Below, in pieces: positions 53,864 through 64,000 of a stretch of DNA of 64,000 nt. The notes under the pieces were generated by a model. It made no database searches. It saw only the letters and a list, made by a program, of their open reading frames with translations, and was not told where the DNA came from. Position numbers and translations under genes: made by a program. Origin of the DNA: Symsagittifera roscoffensis (lineage: Eukaryota > Xenacoelomorpha > Acoela > Convolutidae); NCBI RefSeq assembly GCF_963678635.1, contig NC_087070.1:36211109-36275108 (forward strand), written 5' to 3'. How positions within the stretch are numbered: position 1 is the first letter of the stretch; each line of letters starts with the position of its first letter.

Positions 53864-56800
53864 GTACCCCGTTTGAACAAGACAATTTTCACATCACGAA
53901 GCAAAATCAGAACAAAAACAAGGATAAAACGATTTAAGTAAATAAACTCAAGAATAAGGGAAAGTTTTTCCTGAAAGATTTTTTTCAAAAAATATATTTT
54001 TTTTAAACTTCCGATTGTTTCTTTTTTTAATATGAGGCGATTGAATTAGGTACAAAAATTGCTGAACGAAAGGCAATTATATCTAAAATATCGCAACAAA
54101 AACTAACGTAGAAAATTAAGTGTCATCGAAATTGAGGTCAGTGTCTCCAGTTTTGGGAAATATGGTCCAAAAATCGGATAAATTCAGAAACATTTTGCTC
54201 TACAATGGGAAATTTTTTCGAAAAATTTAGAGTCCAGGTCACAGTTGAAAGGGTTTGCATATATTTGCAGCTGAACGCCTAGGAACTTTCCTTCAGAAAA
54301 TCAAAATTAGGATGAAAAAATTAAACTACGCGCCAAAGTTCAGTCCTAGCTCTAGGAACAAGAATGGTCGCAATAATAAAGAGAAGAAGACTATCTAAAT
54401 TTAGAAAAAGACGATGCTTCTAGCGACGGCAACAAAACTGGAACACCTAACGATGAAGATAATAAATCGCAAATAAGTTCAAAAACGGACACTAGCTTTG
54501 AAATTGTTCACGCTGAGCCTGAAACAGCTGAGTACCTGCAAACCCCAGGGATCGATGCCCCGAACGCCTCTGAAAAATCAGATGATCCAACAGTGATTTA
54601 TAAAGGTGGTGTTGACATTGACTTCGAAATTGGAAGGCGTGATGAAGACAAGCGACATTCAGTGATGACGTTTTCAGACGGGACGGCCTCAAGTCGAACT
54701 ACTTTAATGGACAATTCAACCGCGGTTTATGAATCATCAAGTCAGTTTGATGTTCGTGATGCTCATTTGAACGACTATGACAGTCAAGAAAATGTAGGAA
54801 TTGGACATCCTGATTTGGTTCCGTTGAAAACCGAGTCTAATTTTGATATTTCAAGTTCTACTCGAGATCATCAAGGTTTTCGTCACGGCTTTTCGGAGCA
54901 GCTTGAGGCTAGAAAAGAAAGCGCATCGGTTAACGATCTTTCAAATCATCGCTCAACACTTTCGAACCAAAACGATGAAATTAAATTGAACGATGCAAAC
55001 GTCCAGAGGTTCATGGAACTTTCTGGATCCACCGAAACGCCTAAAGATTTCAAGGATTCCGAAGTTACTAACGCAACTGTTGCTCCAGAAATGCGCAACG
55101 AAAAAGACGAAGATTCCACTACAAATAACGTTCAAAATTTGACAACATCAGCTATTGATGATGTCACCAAATCGGAAGAAAGTTCTAGAAAAACTGAGGA
55201 ATCAGACGAGCAAGAAAGAAGGCGCACGGCATTCCGAAAAGGCGAAATTGACCGAAGTTCGGTGAGTTTTAAGGAGTCACGGAGGAAGTTCTTGCAGACG
55301 AATGAGAGGTCTGGCTCGCTTCAAGTTGGAAGATCGGGCGTTGGTTCAGTCAAGCGGCATGTGGGTACGTATCTAGAGCGTGTTAAAACGGGGTTATGAA
55401 GACGGAGGGGGGGTAGCGGCGTCATAGGTTGGCATTTTTTTCACTTTTTCAATTCTGCCATTTTTTCCTGTAAAAACCCAAATCCTTTGATTGAGTTTCA
55501 CGGTTTGTATTTTTTGAATCAAACGTCAATTGCTGTTTATTTACACATTTAACGTATTGCCAATGACAATAAGACAAGCTCGCGTAAGGTATCAGTTTGT
55601 AGCTATATTAGTTGTAATTTGAGCATTTAAAAAGCTAATTTTTCTGTCGTTTTCAAGTTTTGCAATGGTATAGTTTCTACAAGCATAGCCGGTTACTACG
55701 CAAGTAGGACAGAATGTTCGGACCATAGTCTTGAAAAAAAAAAAATTCTTCAAATTGTAGTCGTTTTTTTTTCTGCGTGGTGCGATAAAAAGATCTGAAC
55801 GAAAAATTGGAGGCATATTCGACGGCTATAGTCAAATGAACAAATTGGAAAACTATTTTTGTAGAAAAATGACTAGAAAAACAAAAAAAAGTTTTTTTTG
55901 CAGTTTTTTGAATTTTCGATATTTTGGTTTCCAAAAAGGCACAAAAATCTCAAAAAAACTTATTTTAGTCGATTAAAACTACGTGTTTACATCCTAAAAT
56001 AAGCAATTGTAAGCTTTTAAGCTATTAAAGAAAACTATCGAACACTCGAAGATCAAAAACTTCAAACCTGTTTTTCTCGACACTGGGAAATATTTTTTAA
56101 AAGTTTGTAATGTCATTCCAATCACGACTGAAAAGGTTTTAAAATGATATGTTACTCAGCTCTCTCCCATGATTATTTGAGGTAGCTGATTTTGCGTGGA
56201 GAAAAAAAAGAAACGAGTATGGTCCGTTACTGTGCAAATAGTCTTATAAAAAACAAAGAAGTTTTTTTTTCAAATTATTTCGTTATTTTCAGCATGTGAT
56301 AATAAAAAGAGCTGAACAAAAAAGTAAAGATTAGGCGTATTCAACACTCATAAGAAATAAACAAGTTGAAAAACAATTTTCATAGAAAGAAGACTAGAAA
56401 AACGAAAAAATATTTAAAAAAAAACGTTCTCAATTTTCTTGCAGTTTTTTGATTTCTCAAAACTTTTTATTACTAAAATTTTTTCATTCGTATGCAGCTT
56501 TTTTAATTTTTGAATTTTTTTCATTCCAAAAAGGTGCTAAAGTACTCAAAACTAACGTTACTCGAGTAAAACTAAGTTTTTAAGCTATTTTAAGTCATTA
56601 AAATTAGCCATTGTAAGTCTGCCCGCACGCTTTATTCGCTCGAATTACGATGATCAACGAGAAATTTCAGATCAGTTTTTGTCGACACGAGGAAATTTTT
56701 TTGAAATTCTTAAAATTCGTTGGCTAAGGGCTTTAACATAATTATCCTTCAACTCTCGTTGTGGTTGCTGATTTTGCGTGGAAAAAAAACACAAGAAAAA

Positions 56801-59800
56801 AAACTAAAACACGCCCGAAAACAAAGTTCCCATTTTTCAAATTGTCGGAACAAATAAAAACTGAAACACACCCGAATACAAAAATCTTCCTGCTTTGTCA
56901 AATGGTAAAAACAATAATTGCTGTTAGTCCTTCTGCTCTTACTCGACCGAACTAACCGATTACTCTACTTTTTCTACTTACAGTAAGATTTTGGAGTTCC
57001 TTGCCGTAAGACTTTTGCGTGAGCGGTGCTTTGATGGTGAGGGAACGTTAACCAGCCCAGAAAAACAGCCAAAAATGTGCATGTTATTCTTAAGCAGGGA
57101 CACAACAGCGTTTCTCTGTGATGAGCTGAACAGCTAATGTGTCGATTGTTTCACTCGTGGATAAATGTTTTAAAATTGTTTCAAACTTTAATACTTCACT
57201 TTCAATGTTTACTTGAGGACGTGCCTCTTTGACCCCTTCGGTGGAGAGTGATAGCTTGAAGAGGGCGAGTAGTTTGACCTCACTTGACCCTGACCTGCAG
57301 AGCAAGATGGAGAGACAGAGACAGAAGTCAGGAGGGGAGGAGATGATGGAGGGGTTGAGTATAGACGAAATGCTCCATCTGCAGTCAGTATATATTTTAA
57401 ATATTTAAAGAAAACAGTTTGTTCACAGAATGGTGACTTAAGTTGTCATTTTAAAAATCACTTTTGACATGCCTAAATTCTAGAAATTCAAAAACTAACA
57501 TCCTTTAAGTAGTAATTAGGTAAAGGCTGGGTTCTCGCTTAGAAGTATGGTCCTGTTAAAATCTCATTTAGAAGTATGGCCTCGTAAAACTACCAATGGT
57601 TTTCTACTAAAGTCAGGCATATCGAAGTTTCTAATGGTAATTTTCAAGTTTTGCCGGTGAACTGCTATTTTTGATAATGTGTTAAAGAAACGTTAGTGGC
57701 TAATCTTACGAAGAATTAATTTACAAAAATTTCCTTTTATTTTCATCCACTTGAAGTACGTGAAGAATATTTCAAGTTGTCTGGCGGGACCGCACTAAAC
57801 GCGCTTTTGAATGGGACTCACAAAAACGGCGAGACCACCTTTCTAAACGAGTACAAAATTGTTTCAGGTTGTAATTAATTCTTCAAAAAGAACTCTCAAT
57901 TCTTTTATCGGGTTCGTGGTGTTCGTCCTAGTTTCCGTCAGTTCATTTTCCGTTTTTTTAAACGCGCATTTTTTTGGAAAAGTTTTTATCGGCTTACTTA
58001 AAGCATGGGTTTTGTTCCAATTTCAACATTTTTTTACTATAACTGAGAGTTCAGTGATTTTTAAATTTACCAAGTCTGATTTTGCGTAATTTTTTTCATC
58101 ATTCTTTTGAAATATTTCAGCAGATTGTTATTTCGATCTTGTCAATTTATATGGCGTAAGTTTGAGAGCAAAATATATTAGTATAGGTTATGTGCTTCAG
58201 TATGGGTGTGTCGTAAAATTTTTTAAAACTTTATCAAATTTTTTCTGACAACAGTTTTGTTTTCGGCTCAACAGGTTTCGACTCAAAATATGTTGCCTTT
58301 ATTGCCGCTCGGTGAATCAATTCCAATTATTTTGAAGGCTGCTCATAACCTTTATCAGATTCAATCATGAAGAAGTTTTTGTAGCTGAAGTTTTCCCACC
58401 TTTTTCAAATTATATTTTCAAGTAATTTTTTCATTCAAGTTTTTTTTTAAAAAATTTTCGGCTGTTTTTTTCACGGATTATATTTTAGCGCAAAATGTAG
58501 CGTAGTTTGAAGTTTTTCAAGCTACTTCAATTTTGACTGTTGTGTTCTGTCACAGGTTTTCATCAAAACGAGTTTCAGTTTCAAACAAACATTTGAATAT
58601 GTCGGGTGATTTTTTTTTTGAATTTTGTCAGTTTTTTAAGAGTCGGAGGTTTTGTGTATCGCAAGTGATGCCATTTTGAGCTTTGCCTCTGTGTTAATAT
58701 CATGAAATATAGTTTTTTGGTGAATATGATCCTAAGCAAAAACTAATTCCCCTTTTTTTCTAAGAATTTTTTGCCTGCAATTTAAGCACGTTGAAAAAAA
58801 TTATACTTAATTCACATAAATAAAGATAATGCTAACTACTTCCTGACTTCTCAGGTTTCCCCTCTCTCCTTCGCCCGCTCTGCAAAAAAGGGGAAAATTT
58901 ATTCAAAATTGTTTCCTCAATTTGCTTTTTACTTTTTGCTTGTTCGTTTTGCACTCTTTGCAGCGATAGGTTTTAGTTGCAGTATTGTTTTTTTGCTTGT
59001 GTTTGCTCAGTAATCGGTCCTTTTTATTTCATGATTCTCTTCAGGCGTGAAGCCAGGGCAAACACGGTGCAGAAGATGGACATCCGGTCGAGATATGACC
59101 CCAGCAGGAGTACAGTTGTTGACCCCAGGAGATTCAGCATCACCCCCGACAGAGCATCAGTGGGCAAACTAGACATGGATGCACATGTGAGACCCAGTCA
59201 TAGTGGCTCTCAACCGACCCAAACCCCCACCCCATCGCACATAAGCATCAACTTTTTAGTGTAACGAGGGGTTTTAGAGGGTTAAATATGAAAACCAAGT
59301 ATGAGTATGTTTGCCATTGCCTAATTAGTCCGCATGCCGATGTAAATTGGACGATGTAAGAAATTAGACAATGTAAACAAAATTTACTTCTAAAAATTTG
59401 CAGGTAGGGGATGAAGGAAAAAAATTGCCGTGGATTTTTTCAAACGTTTTTTTTGTTGCTACTCGATTCGTCTGTTAGTTTTTGTTTCGAAGTTCCATAG
59501 TTCCGCCTGGTACTATTTTATGGCAACCAATTTTAGTCCACTAATTCAAACGCCAAGATTTTCCAAAAGCAATTGAACTCATTGTAGAGATAATCAAAGT
59601 ATATTTATTTTAAAAAATCTATTGAAAGCGGTTGAATAACAAGGATAGCCGGTTGCTGTGCAAATAGCACAAAAAGTTCCGACCTCAATTTTTTTTTCTA
59701 AAAAATTGTTTTTTTTTTGTTTGTTCGGCTATGAGCGGATCTGAATGAAAGCCTAGAATATAATTATATTCGATAGTGGGAGTAGAACAAGTATCTTTGA

Positions 59801-62800
59801 CAACGGTTTTTATCAAAAAGTTAATCGAAAAACAAAAAGGCCAAAAAAAACTTTCTAATTTTCAAAAAGGCCAAAAAAACTTTTCTGAACATATTACATG
59901 AGAAATATGGCTGCTCATATATGACATTTATACACGTTATTTGTAACTTGGGCTCAAAATTTTGATCATATTTCATCAGAATTTGGATGCAGAATCTGTA
60001 AAATTCAGGTGAAACGAATGCTGGGAAAACATCATGCAGCCTTCGAGGACAAATTGCGATCACTTTTCGGTGAAAAATATAAAGACTACAGCATAAGTTA
60101 CGACGATGTTCTGAAATACTGGAAGGGACGGCTCAAGAAAATTGAGCGGGAAAACGACTTGCGAACGGGAAAGAGGTGAGAGAAAAAACTCCTTTTTGAT
60201 TCAGAATCGATGAACGTAGTAAAATCTCTCATATAGGTCGAGATCACCACCAGCGGATTTAGAGGGAGGGAAGAGAGGGGGGAAGGGGGGCGTTTTTCTA
60301 GGATTCGACCCCCTGCCAACCCAAAGGGTAACCCCTTTGTGCTAATTTGAGATATCCATTTTTGGCTGACTGACTCTAAAATTTTTCTTAAGGCGCCTTG
60401 CGTGCCAAAATATACTAATTTTGACGGGGACTTTTTGGCCAAAACTTTCCAAAAAGTGCCTAAAATGCTTTTTTGGCCTGTTTCTTCAAAATTTTGCCCA
60501 AGATTTTCCCGAAAATTTGGTCAACATGGAGTCTTTATAAGAATTTGGGAGCGCTCAGAAAACCAATTTAACGACCTCAAAATGAAGTCAAAAATTTTTT
60601 TTGAAATTAGTTTTTTTTTTGAAAATTGGCTCCACCCTGGAGAAAATCCTAGATCCGCACCTGGTCGAGATGATTCCTTTTTTCAGGATAAGTCTTAGAA
60701 TTTCAGGGTCACGTTTAATCTTTCGTGGTTTGATTTTTGATTTCTTTTTAAATTCAGTTCATTTCCTTTGTTAGAAAAAAAACTCCACTATCGAACAGTA
60801 AAAGTGTAATGATCACAAAAAAAACGATCGATTTCAATTTATTTTCAGGTTTTCTATCGATTTAAAGAGCTTACCTTATGATCTATTTTTTTTTTAAATT
60901 AGCCAATTTTGTCGAAAAAGATAATCTACGTTTTTTTTTTGAAATTCGAATTTTTCAAATAATAAGCCAGTTTTTTTCTAATGTTTACTTCATTGAATTT
61001 TTCCCTACTGTCTATTGGCTATGCTTGATATTCATCAAAAAGTAGAATCCAACTTCTAGGTGATGATCGGCTATGACCTTTCATGTTCGCGAATACAATA
61101 ATTGATAGAATTTACCATCGGCTCTTCTCATTTCCCCCTCTACCAACTTTGAATTTCAATTTTAAAAGTCTGCTTTATTTTGCCATAATGCAATTGAATT
61201 TTTGGCTTGGTTAACAAATTAGCAATTGTGAACAGATTAGTTTTTCAGATTACCTTACATCGTAATTTTACGCGTTGGCCAGAACAACACTTAAAATAAC
61301 AATAAAAAATAGAAAATTTAAAAATTTGGGAAAGTGGAAAATAGTCGAACTAAGAAAACGTGAGGTTGATCAGCAGCTATATTTTTTAGTTGGAGCCGAC
61401 CAACTTCTACGATTTCTGATGCAGATGATCAAAGTAATTTTGAGCAGAGGTCTGGGAACGATTCACAGGGCATCGAACAGATGAGTGATATCGAGGCTAT
61501 GCTCGAATCATTTTTCACACAGGTAATCTCATAACAATTAACAAGGATAGCCAGTAACTGTGCAAGTAGCACAGAATGTTCCGACCATAGTCTTTAAAAA
61601 CTACAAGAAAAAAATTTCATTTTCAAACAAGTGTCGTTTTTTCTGCTTGGCGTGATAAAAGGATCTGACGTAAAACTATAATTTAGTCATACCCGCATCC
61701 AAGTTTGGGCGTGAAAAATTGATTATAAGGGATAATTATGATGATTTTCTGACAATTATAATTGATTATAATTACCAAAATTAGGTGTTTAAAGGATTTA
61801 TAATTGGTTGTAATTGTGATTTTTCCAAGAGATGATAACCTCTAATTCTTACAAAAAACCGTTAGAATCAATTATAATTGAATATAATCGATTATAAACT
61901 CTATTTTTTGCCAAAATTTTGTCAGTTCGAAACTATATTCGAATTATATCTTATGGTTTATATTTTTTGTGTCAATAAGAAAATCTCTAAAAGAGATCTC
62001 TTGAACACTTTGGTTCATGTGAAAACAAAGTTTTACCTCGAAAAAATAGTTTCATAGAGATTCTTTCATATTAGTAGAAAGGTTCCCGCGGTAGATGAAA
62101 AATAAATCTACCGAATCAATCATGAAACTAAATCAATTTGCGGATGTTTTGGTGGTTAAAAAGCTAAAAATATGCATCACAAAACAACTCTAATGGGGAA
62201 AAATGAAAAAAAACCTTATAAATATGAAATGATTGGAAAACTTTAAAAACACTTTTCTCAATTTTCATAGGAACCTACGTCTACAAAAAGCATAAAATAT
62301 AAGCAATTTAGATGCAACTTCGAAGACGAAATGGACAAAAAAAAGGGTTTATAATCAATTCTAACCGATTATAATGGATTTTTGTGGAAAAGTAATGAAT
62401 TAGAAATTTGAATAAAAATAATGGATTATAATTAATTATAGTTTGATCTTAAAAAGAGAGATTATAATCGATTATTAATTGATTAAAATCCACTGTTTCT
62501 CAATTTCAGTAAGACTGATACTAAACTCGTAATATAATCGATTATTAACGCTTGAAACTGGATGCGGATAGTAAAAAAGGCAAACAGGACTACAGACTTT
62601 GAAGAAAAGTGATAAGAGAAACAAAAAAATCATAAAAATATATTTTTTTTAAATTCAAACTTTTTTCAATTTTTGTTTTTGCAGAAGTTTATTTTTGAAA
62701 AACACACCCGAATACAAAATTATTGTCAACGGCCTAAATTACGCATAAATAAGCGTGCTCGCTCACTTTTTTTTGCTCGAATTTAGACGAAAAATCAAAA

Positions 62801-64000
62801 ATATAAGGTGATTTTTCTCCACACTGGGAATTTTTTTAAAAACTTTTTGATGTCGACTGAATCAGGACTGAAAAACGGCTACTCAATTTTCTCCAATGAT
62901 TGTTTGACGTGGCTGATTTTGCGGGGAAAACAAAAAAAGAAAAAACTAAAACACCCGAATACAAAGTTGCTCCCCAGTTTTTAAACGGTCGGAACAAAAA
63001 CAACAATTAGATAACATTGTTACATATCATTTAAGAAATGTTTAGCTTAATCTAAGTTAAATCTTTGGTTAAATTGTGTCTTTTTATATCTGCAGCTACT
63101 TTTTTTTAAATTTCTAGCATATTCAGCTGCTTTACTTGTGGCTAATGTAAGTAAAATGTCAAAGGTCTGTGGCGCAAATACGAGGACAGGGGCTCTAAAT
63201 CTTCTGATTGTCGGATTGAATCAGCATATTTAATTCATATGTCGGATCGAGTAGCATATTTAATTTTCAATAAAAAATAAGATAAGTTTGAGTCAAACAT
63301 TCAAAAAAATCAAAAAGATTTTACAAAATTGATTTTATATTTTCTGGGAAAACCTGGCCATGTCTGATCAACGATCATTTTTCTTTGTTTCTAATATATG
63401 CCGATTCCAAACCCGAGAGGGGGTCTTCTGCATATTAGATCGCAGGTAATTTTCTAGCAGTTTTTCTTAGAAAAAAAATTTTGTAGTGCATTTCGCTACC
63501 AAATGGTTGCTTCAATCTGCAGCTGCGCATACAAAAGTGGCATCATCGGATCGGCTTGTCTTAACGTTTTCTGACCTCAAATTCTTCTTTGACTGCTGCC
63601 AAGGCTTGGGTGGTCTTTGAAAGTTTTTGGTGTAATAAACCCAAAATTTGCGTCAGGGTCCAATTCTTGTAGGGTGTCAAACTCCTGTTTTTTTTTAAAT
63701 TGATCATATCATCAGTTTGTGCAGCTCAGGCAAGCCACCTGTGGTAAATATTTCATCTCCTCGGCTGAGTATCTTTTAATGTTTTTTTAATTTGCCATTT
63801 TTTCAAATGAGTCTCTTGTCGGTATCTGTCTGTGCTACTTGCACAGAAATTGGCTGTGAATGTTCACAATCAGTTGTGAGACTGATTTATTATGAACAGG
63901 AAGGACTGGAAGACTCCGACAACCTGAATACTCTCATTTTGAAAGATTTGCGAGCCAGCGAATTCACTCCAGAAAATCAGATCGAGGCAACGGGTGTTCC
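53524..64000 (+). CDS. Unidentified acidic, disordered protein gene (partial)
   Basis: Proposed exons: 53524-53863, 54384-55364, 57218-57387, 57757-57867, 59045-59186, 60009-60175, 61390-61522, 63900 to beyond the window. Phases agree for 1-2, 2-3, 5-6, 6-7 and 7-8. The junctions around 57757-57867 do not fit in phase, so an exon there is missing or misplaced. The product starts MADFIEDNSVSIDSEESTPQ and is Ser/Glu/Asp/Thr-rich with no domain I recognise. Later exons give a basic helical stretch, KYWKGRLKKIERENDL, after SYDDV. A scaffold or cytoskeletal/nuclear regulator would fit such composition, but that is inference. No signal peptide or membrane segment is seen. Confidence 0.65.
54384..55364 (+). 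CDS. Third gene, exon 2 (large)
   Basis: Open for 327 codons: EDYLNLEKDD, SFEIVHAEPETAEYLQTPGI, IGRRDEDKRHSVMTFSDGT, to RSGVGSVKRHV. Polar throughout, coding-like composition, donor GTACGT. The acceptor chosen (AAAGAG) has a poor pyrimidine tract, so the left edge is uncertain. Confidence 0.75.
55681..56200 (+). mobile_element. Hairpin-ended repeat, family R, copy 1
   Basis: AAGCATAGCCGGTTACTACG with the hairpin decayed, then AATGTTCGGACCATAGTC. Body landmarks GATCTGAACG and ATGACTAGAAAAAC. Right-hand landmark AGCTGATTTTGCGTGG near 56183. Confidence 0.6.
56214..56860 (+). mobile_element. Hairpin-ended repeat, family R, copy 2
   Basis: GTATGGTCCGTTACTGTGCAAAT start, GAGCTGAACAAAAAAG and AAGACTAGAAAAACG body, TGCTGATTTTGCGTGGAAA near 56766 and GTCGGAACAAAT near 56845 at the right end. 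Adjacent to copy 1 in the same orientation. Confidence 0.6.
57005..57165 (+). repeat. SINE family D relic
   Basis: AGCCAAAAATGTGCATGTTA and GAGCTGAACAGCTAATGTG match the body of 23125-23345. The head is decayed. Confidence 0.5.
57218..57387 (+). CDS. Third gene, exon 3
   Basis: Phase fits exon 2. RASLTPSVESDSLKRASSLT, then MERQRQKSGGEEMMEGLSID and EMLHLQS. Donor GTATAT, or GTCAGT four bases earlier. Confidence 0.7.
57757..57867 (+). CDS. Third gene, possible exon 4
   Basis: REEYFKLSGGTALNALLNGT, then KNGETTFLNEYKIVS reads like protein between plausible splice signals, but its phase does not join exon 3 or the exon at 59045. Confidence 0.4.
57880..59040. other. Intron with composite-repeat relic
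   Basis: A composite-repeat 3' part is visible at 58235-58696 (TTTTCTGACAACAGTTTTG ... GAGCTTTGCCTCTGTG). The 76-codon hydrophobic frame at 57859-58089 is not called. Confidence 0.45.
59045..59186 (+). CDS. Third gene, exon 5
   Basis: Acceptor CTTCAG, donor GTGAGA. REARANTVQKMDIRSRYDPS, then VVDPRRFSITPDRASVGKLD. Several Arg/Ser-Pro sites. Joins the next exon in phase. Confidence 0.72.
59641..60000 (+). mobile_element. Hairpin-ended repeat, family R, copy 3 (left end)
   Basis: AAGGATAGCCGGTTGCTGTG, CAAATAGCACA hairpin remnant, AAAGTTCCGACC, then GCGGATCTGAATGAAAG. The right end is not recognised before the exon at 60009. Confidence 0.55.
60009..60175 (+). CDS. Third gene, exon 6
   Basis: Acceptor ATTCAG, donor GTGAGA. 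KRMLGKHHAAFEDKLRSLFG, then YKDYSISYDDVLKYWKGRLK, KIERENDLRTGK. The most ordered, helix-like part of the protein. Phase fits both neighbours. Confidence 0.8.
60237..60671. mobile_element. hAT-type MITE with 8-bp target duplication
   Basis: GTCGAGAT at 60237-60244 is repeated at 60664-60671. The 419 bases between start CACCACCAGCGGATTTAG and end CTAGATCCGCACCTG, imperfect inverted termini of the CAGG-GCGGAT type. No transposase. Overlapping frames on both strands are artefacts. Confidence 0.8.
60690..61270 (+). repeat. Interspersed repeat body, copy 3
   Basis: ACTCCACTATCGAACAGTAA and TTTTGTCGAAAAAGA blocks as at 40680-40840 and 540-680. Confidence 0.45.
61390..61522 (+). CDS. Third gene, exon 7
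   Basis: Acceptor TTTTTTAG, donor GTAATC. SWSRPTSTISDADDQSNFEQ, then GIEQMSDIEAMLESFFTQ. Phase 2 on the left and phase 0 on the right agree with the neighbours. Confidence 0.78.
61542..62998 (+). mobile_element. Hairpin-ended repeat, family R, copy 4, with an insertion
   Basis: The best left end of the family: AAGGATAGCCAGTAACTGTG, hairpin CTGTGCAAGTAGCACAG, ATGTTCCGACCATAG. Right landmarks GGCTGATTTTGCGGGG near 62911 and GTCGGAAC near 62988. It is interrupted at about 61690-62572 by the TTATAAT-rich element. Confidence 0.65.
61690..62572. mobile_element. ATTATAAT-rich element with inverted ends
   Basis: Ends TACCCGCATCCAAGTTT (61689) and AAACTGGATGCGGATA (62557) are inverted repeats. Inside are at least eight variants of the palindrome ATTATAATCGATTATAAT. 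No ORF. No clear target duplication. It sits inside a family R repeat. Confidence 0.6.
62999..63899. other. Last visible intron of the third gene
   Basis: AT-rich. A reverse-oriented family R hairpin, CTGTGCTACTTGCACAG, lies at 63829-63845. Otherwise nothing recognised. Confidence 0.5.
63900..64000 (+). CDS. Third gene, exon 8 (runs off the window)
   Basis: Acceptor GAACAG. EGLEDSDNLNTLILKDLRAS, then EFTPENQIEATGVP, in phase with exon 7 and open to the window edge. Confidence 0.72.

Noticed and set aside
57859..58089. 76-codon hydrophobic frame as a membrane protein exon
   Set aside because: T-rich intron sequence translates to Phe/Val/Leu by composition; it directly overlaps the donor of the preceding candidate exon and has no family match.

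Overview
This is metazoan nuclear DNA from an AT-rich invertebrate whose lineage I cannot resolve. Genes are split by GT-AG introns, one gene is an animal caspase, and most of the window is transposon-derived. No prokaryotic operons, RNA operons or CRISPR arrays are visible. All three host genes lie on the plus strand.

Layout. 1-7.5 kb: repeats only (tRNA-headed composite elements, a 614-bp insertion with 12-bp target duplications, two long foldbacks, a degenerate satellite). 7.6-13.7 kb: a complete four-exon CHMP1 (ESCRT-III) gene whose second intron holds a Mutator-like element with part of its transposase inverted. 14-19.3 kb: repeats. 19.7-38.9 kb: a seven-exon effector caspase of the caspase-3/7 type. 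Exon phases agree at every junction. The last intron (14.2 kb) holds a decayed PHD/AP-endonuclease/RT LINE, an SGNH-esterase LINE fragment, and a young Ty3/gypsy element inserted inside that fragment. The gypsy element has an internal tandem duplication and a 2.0-kb in-frame deletion. 39-53 kb: more tRNA-headed repeats, one split by an old Ty1/copia element primed by the initiator-tRNA anticodon arm, plus a pair of hairpin-ended repeats. 53.5-64 kb: the 5' part of an unidentified multi-exon gene for an acidic, largely disordered protein. Its introns carry hairpin-ended repeats and a hAT-type MITE with an 8-bp target duplication.

How it fits together. The host genes are not a functional cluster: CHMP1 remodels membranes, the caspase executes apoptosis, and the third gene is unknown. 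The main story is nested mobile elements inside introns. The two points most worth following are two families of short non-autonomous elements: one with a tRNA-like head and a GCGAAGC/GCTTCGC tail hairpin, and one with a subterminal hairpin next to GTTCCGAC at one end and GTCGGAAC at the other. Also notable are the transposase segment held between ~80-bp inverted repeats and the recombinant gypsy locus, whose two junctions carry apparent templated fillers.
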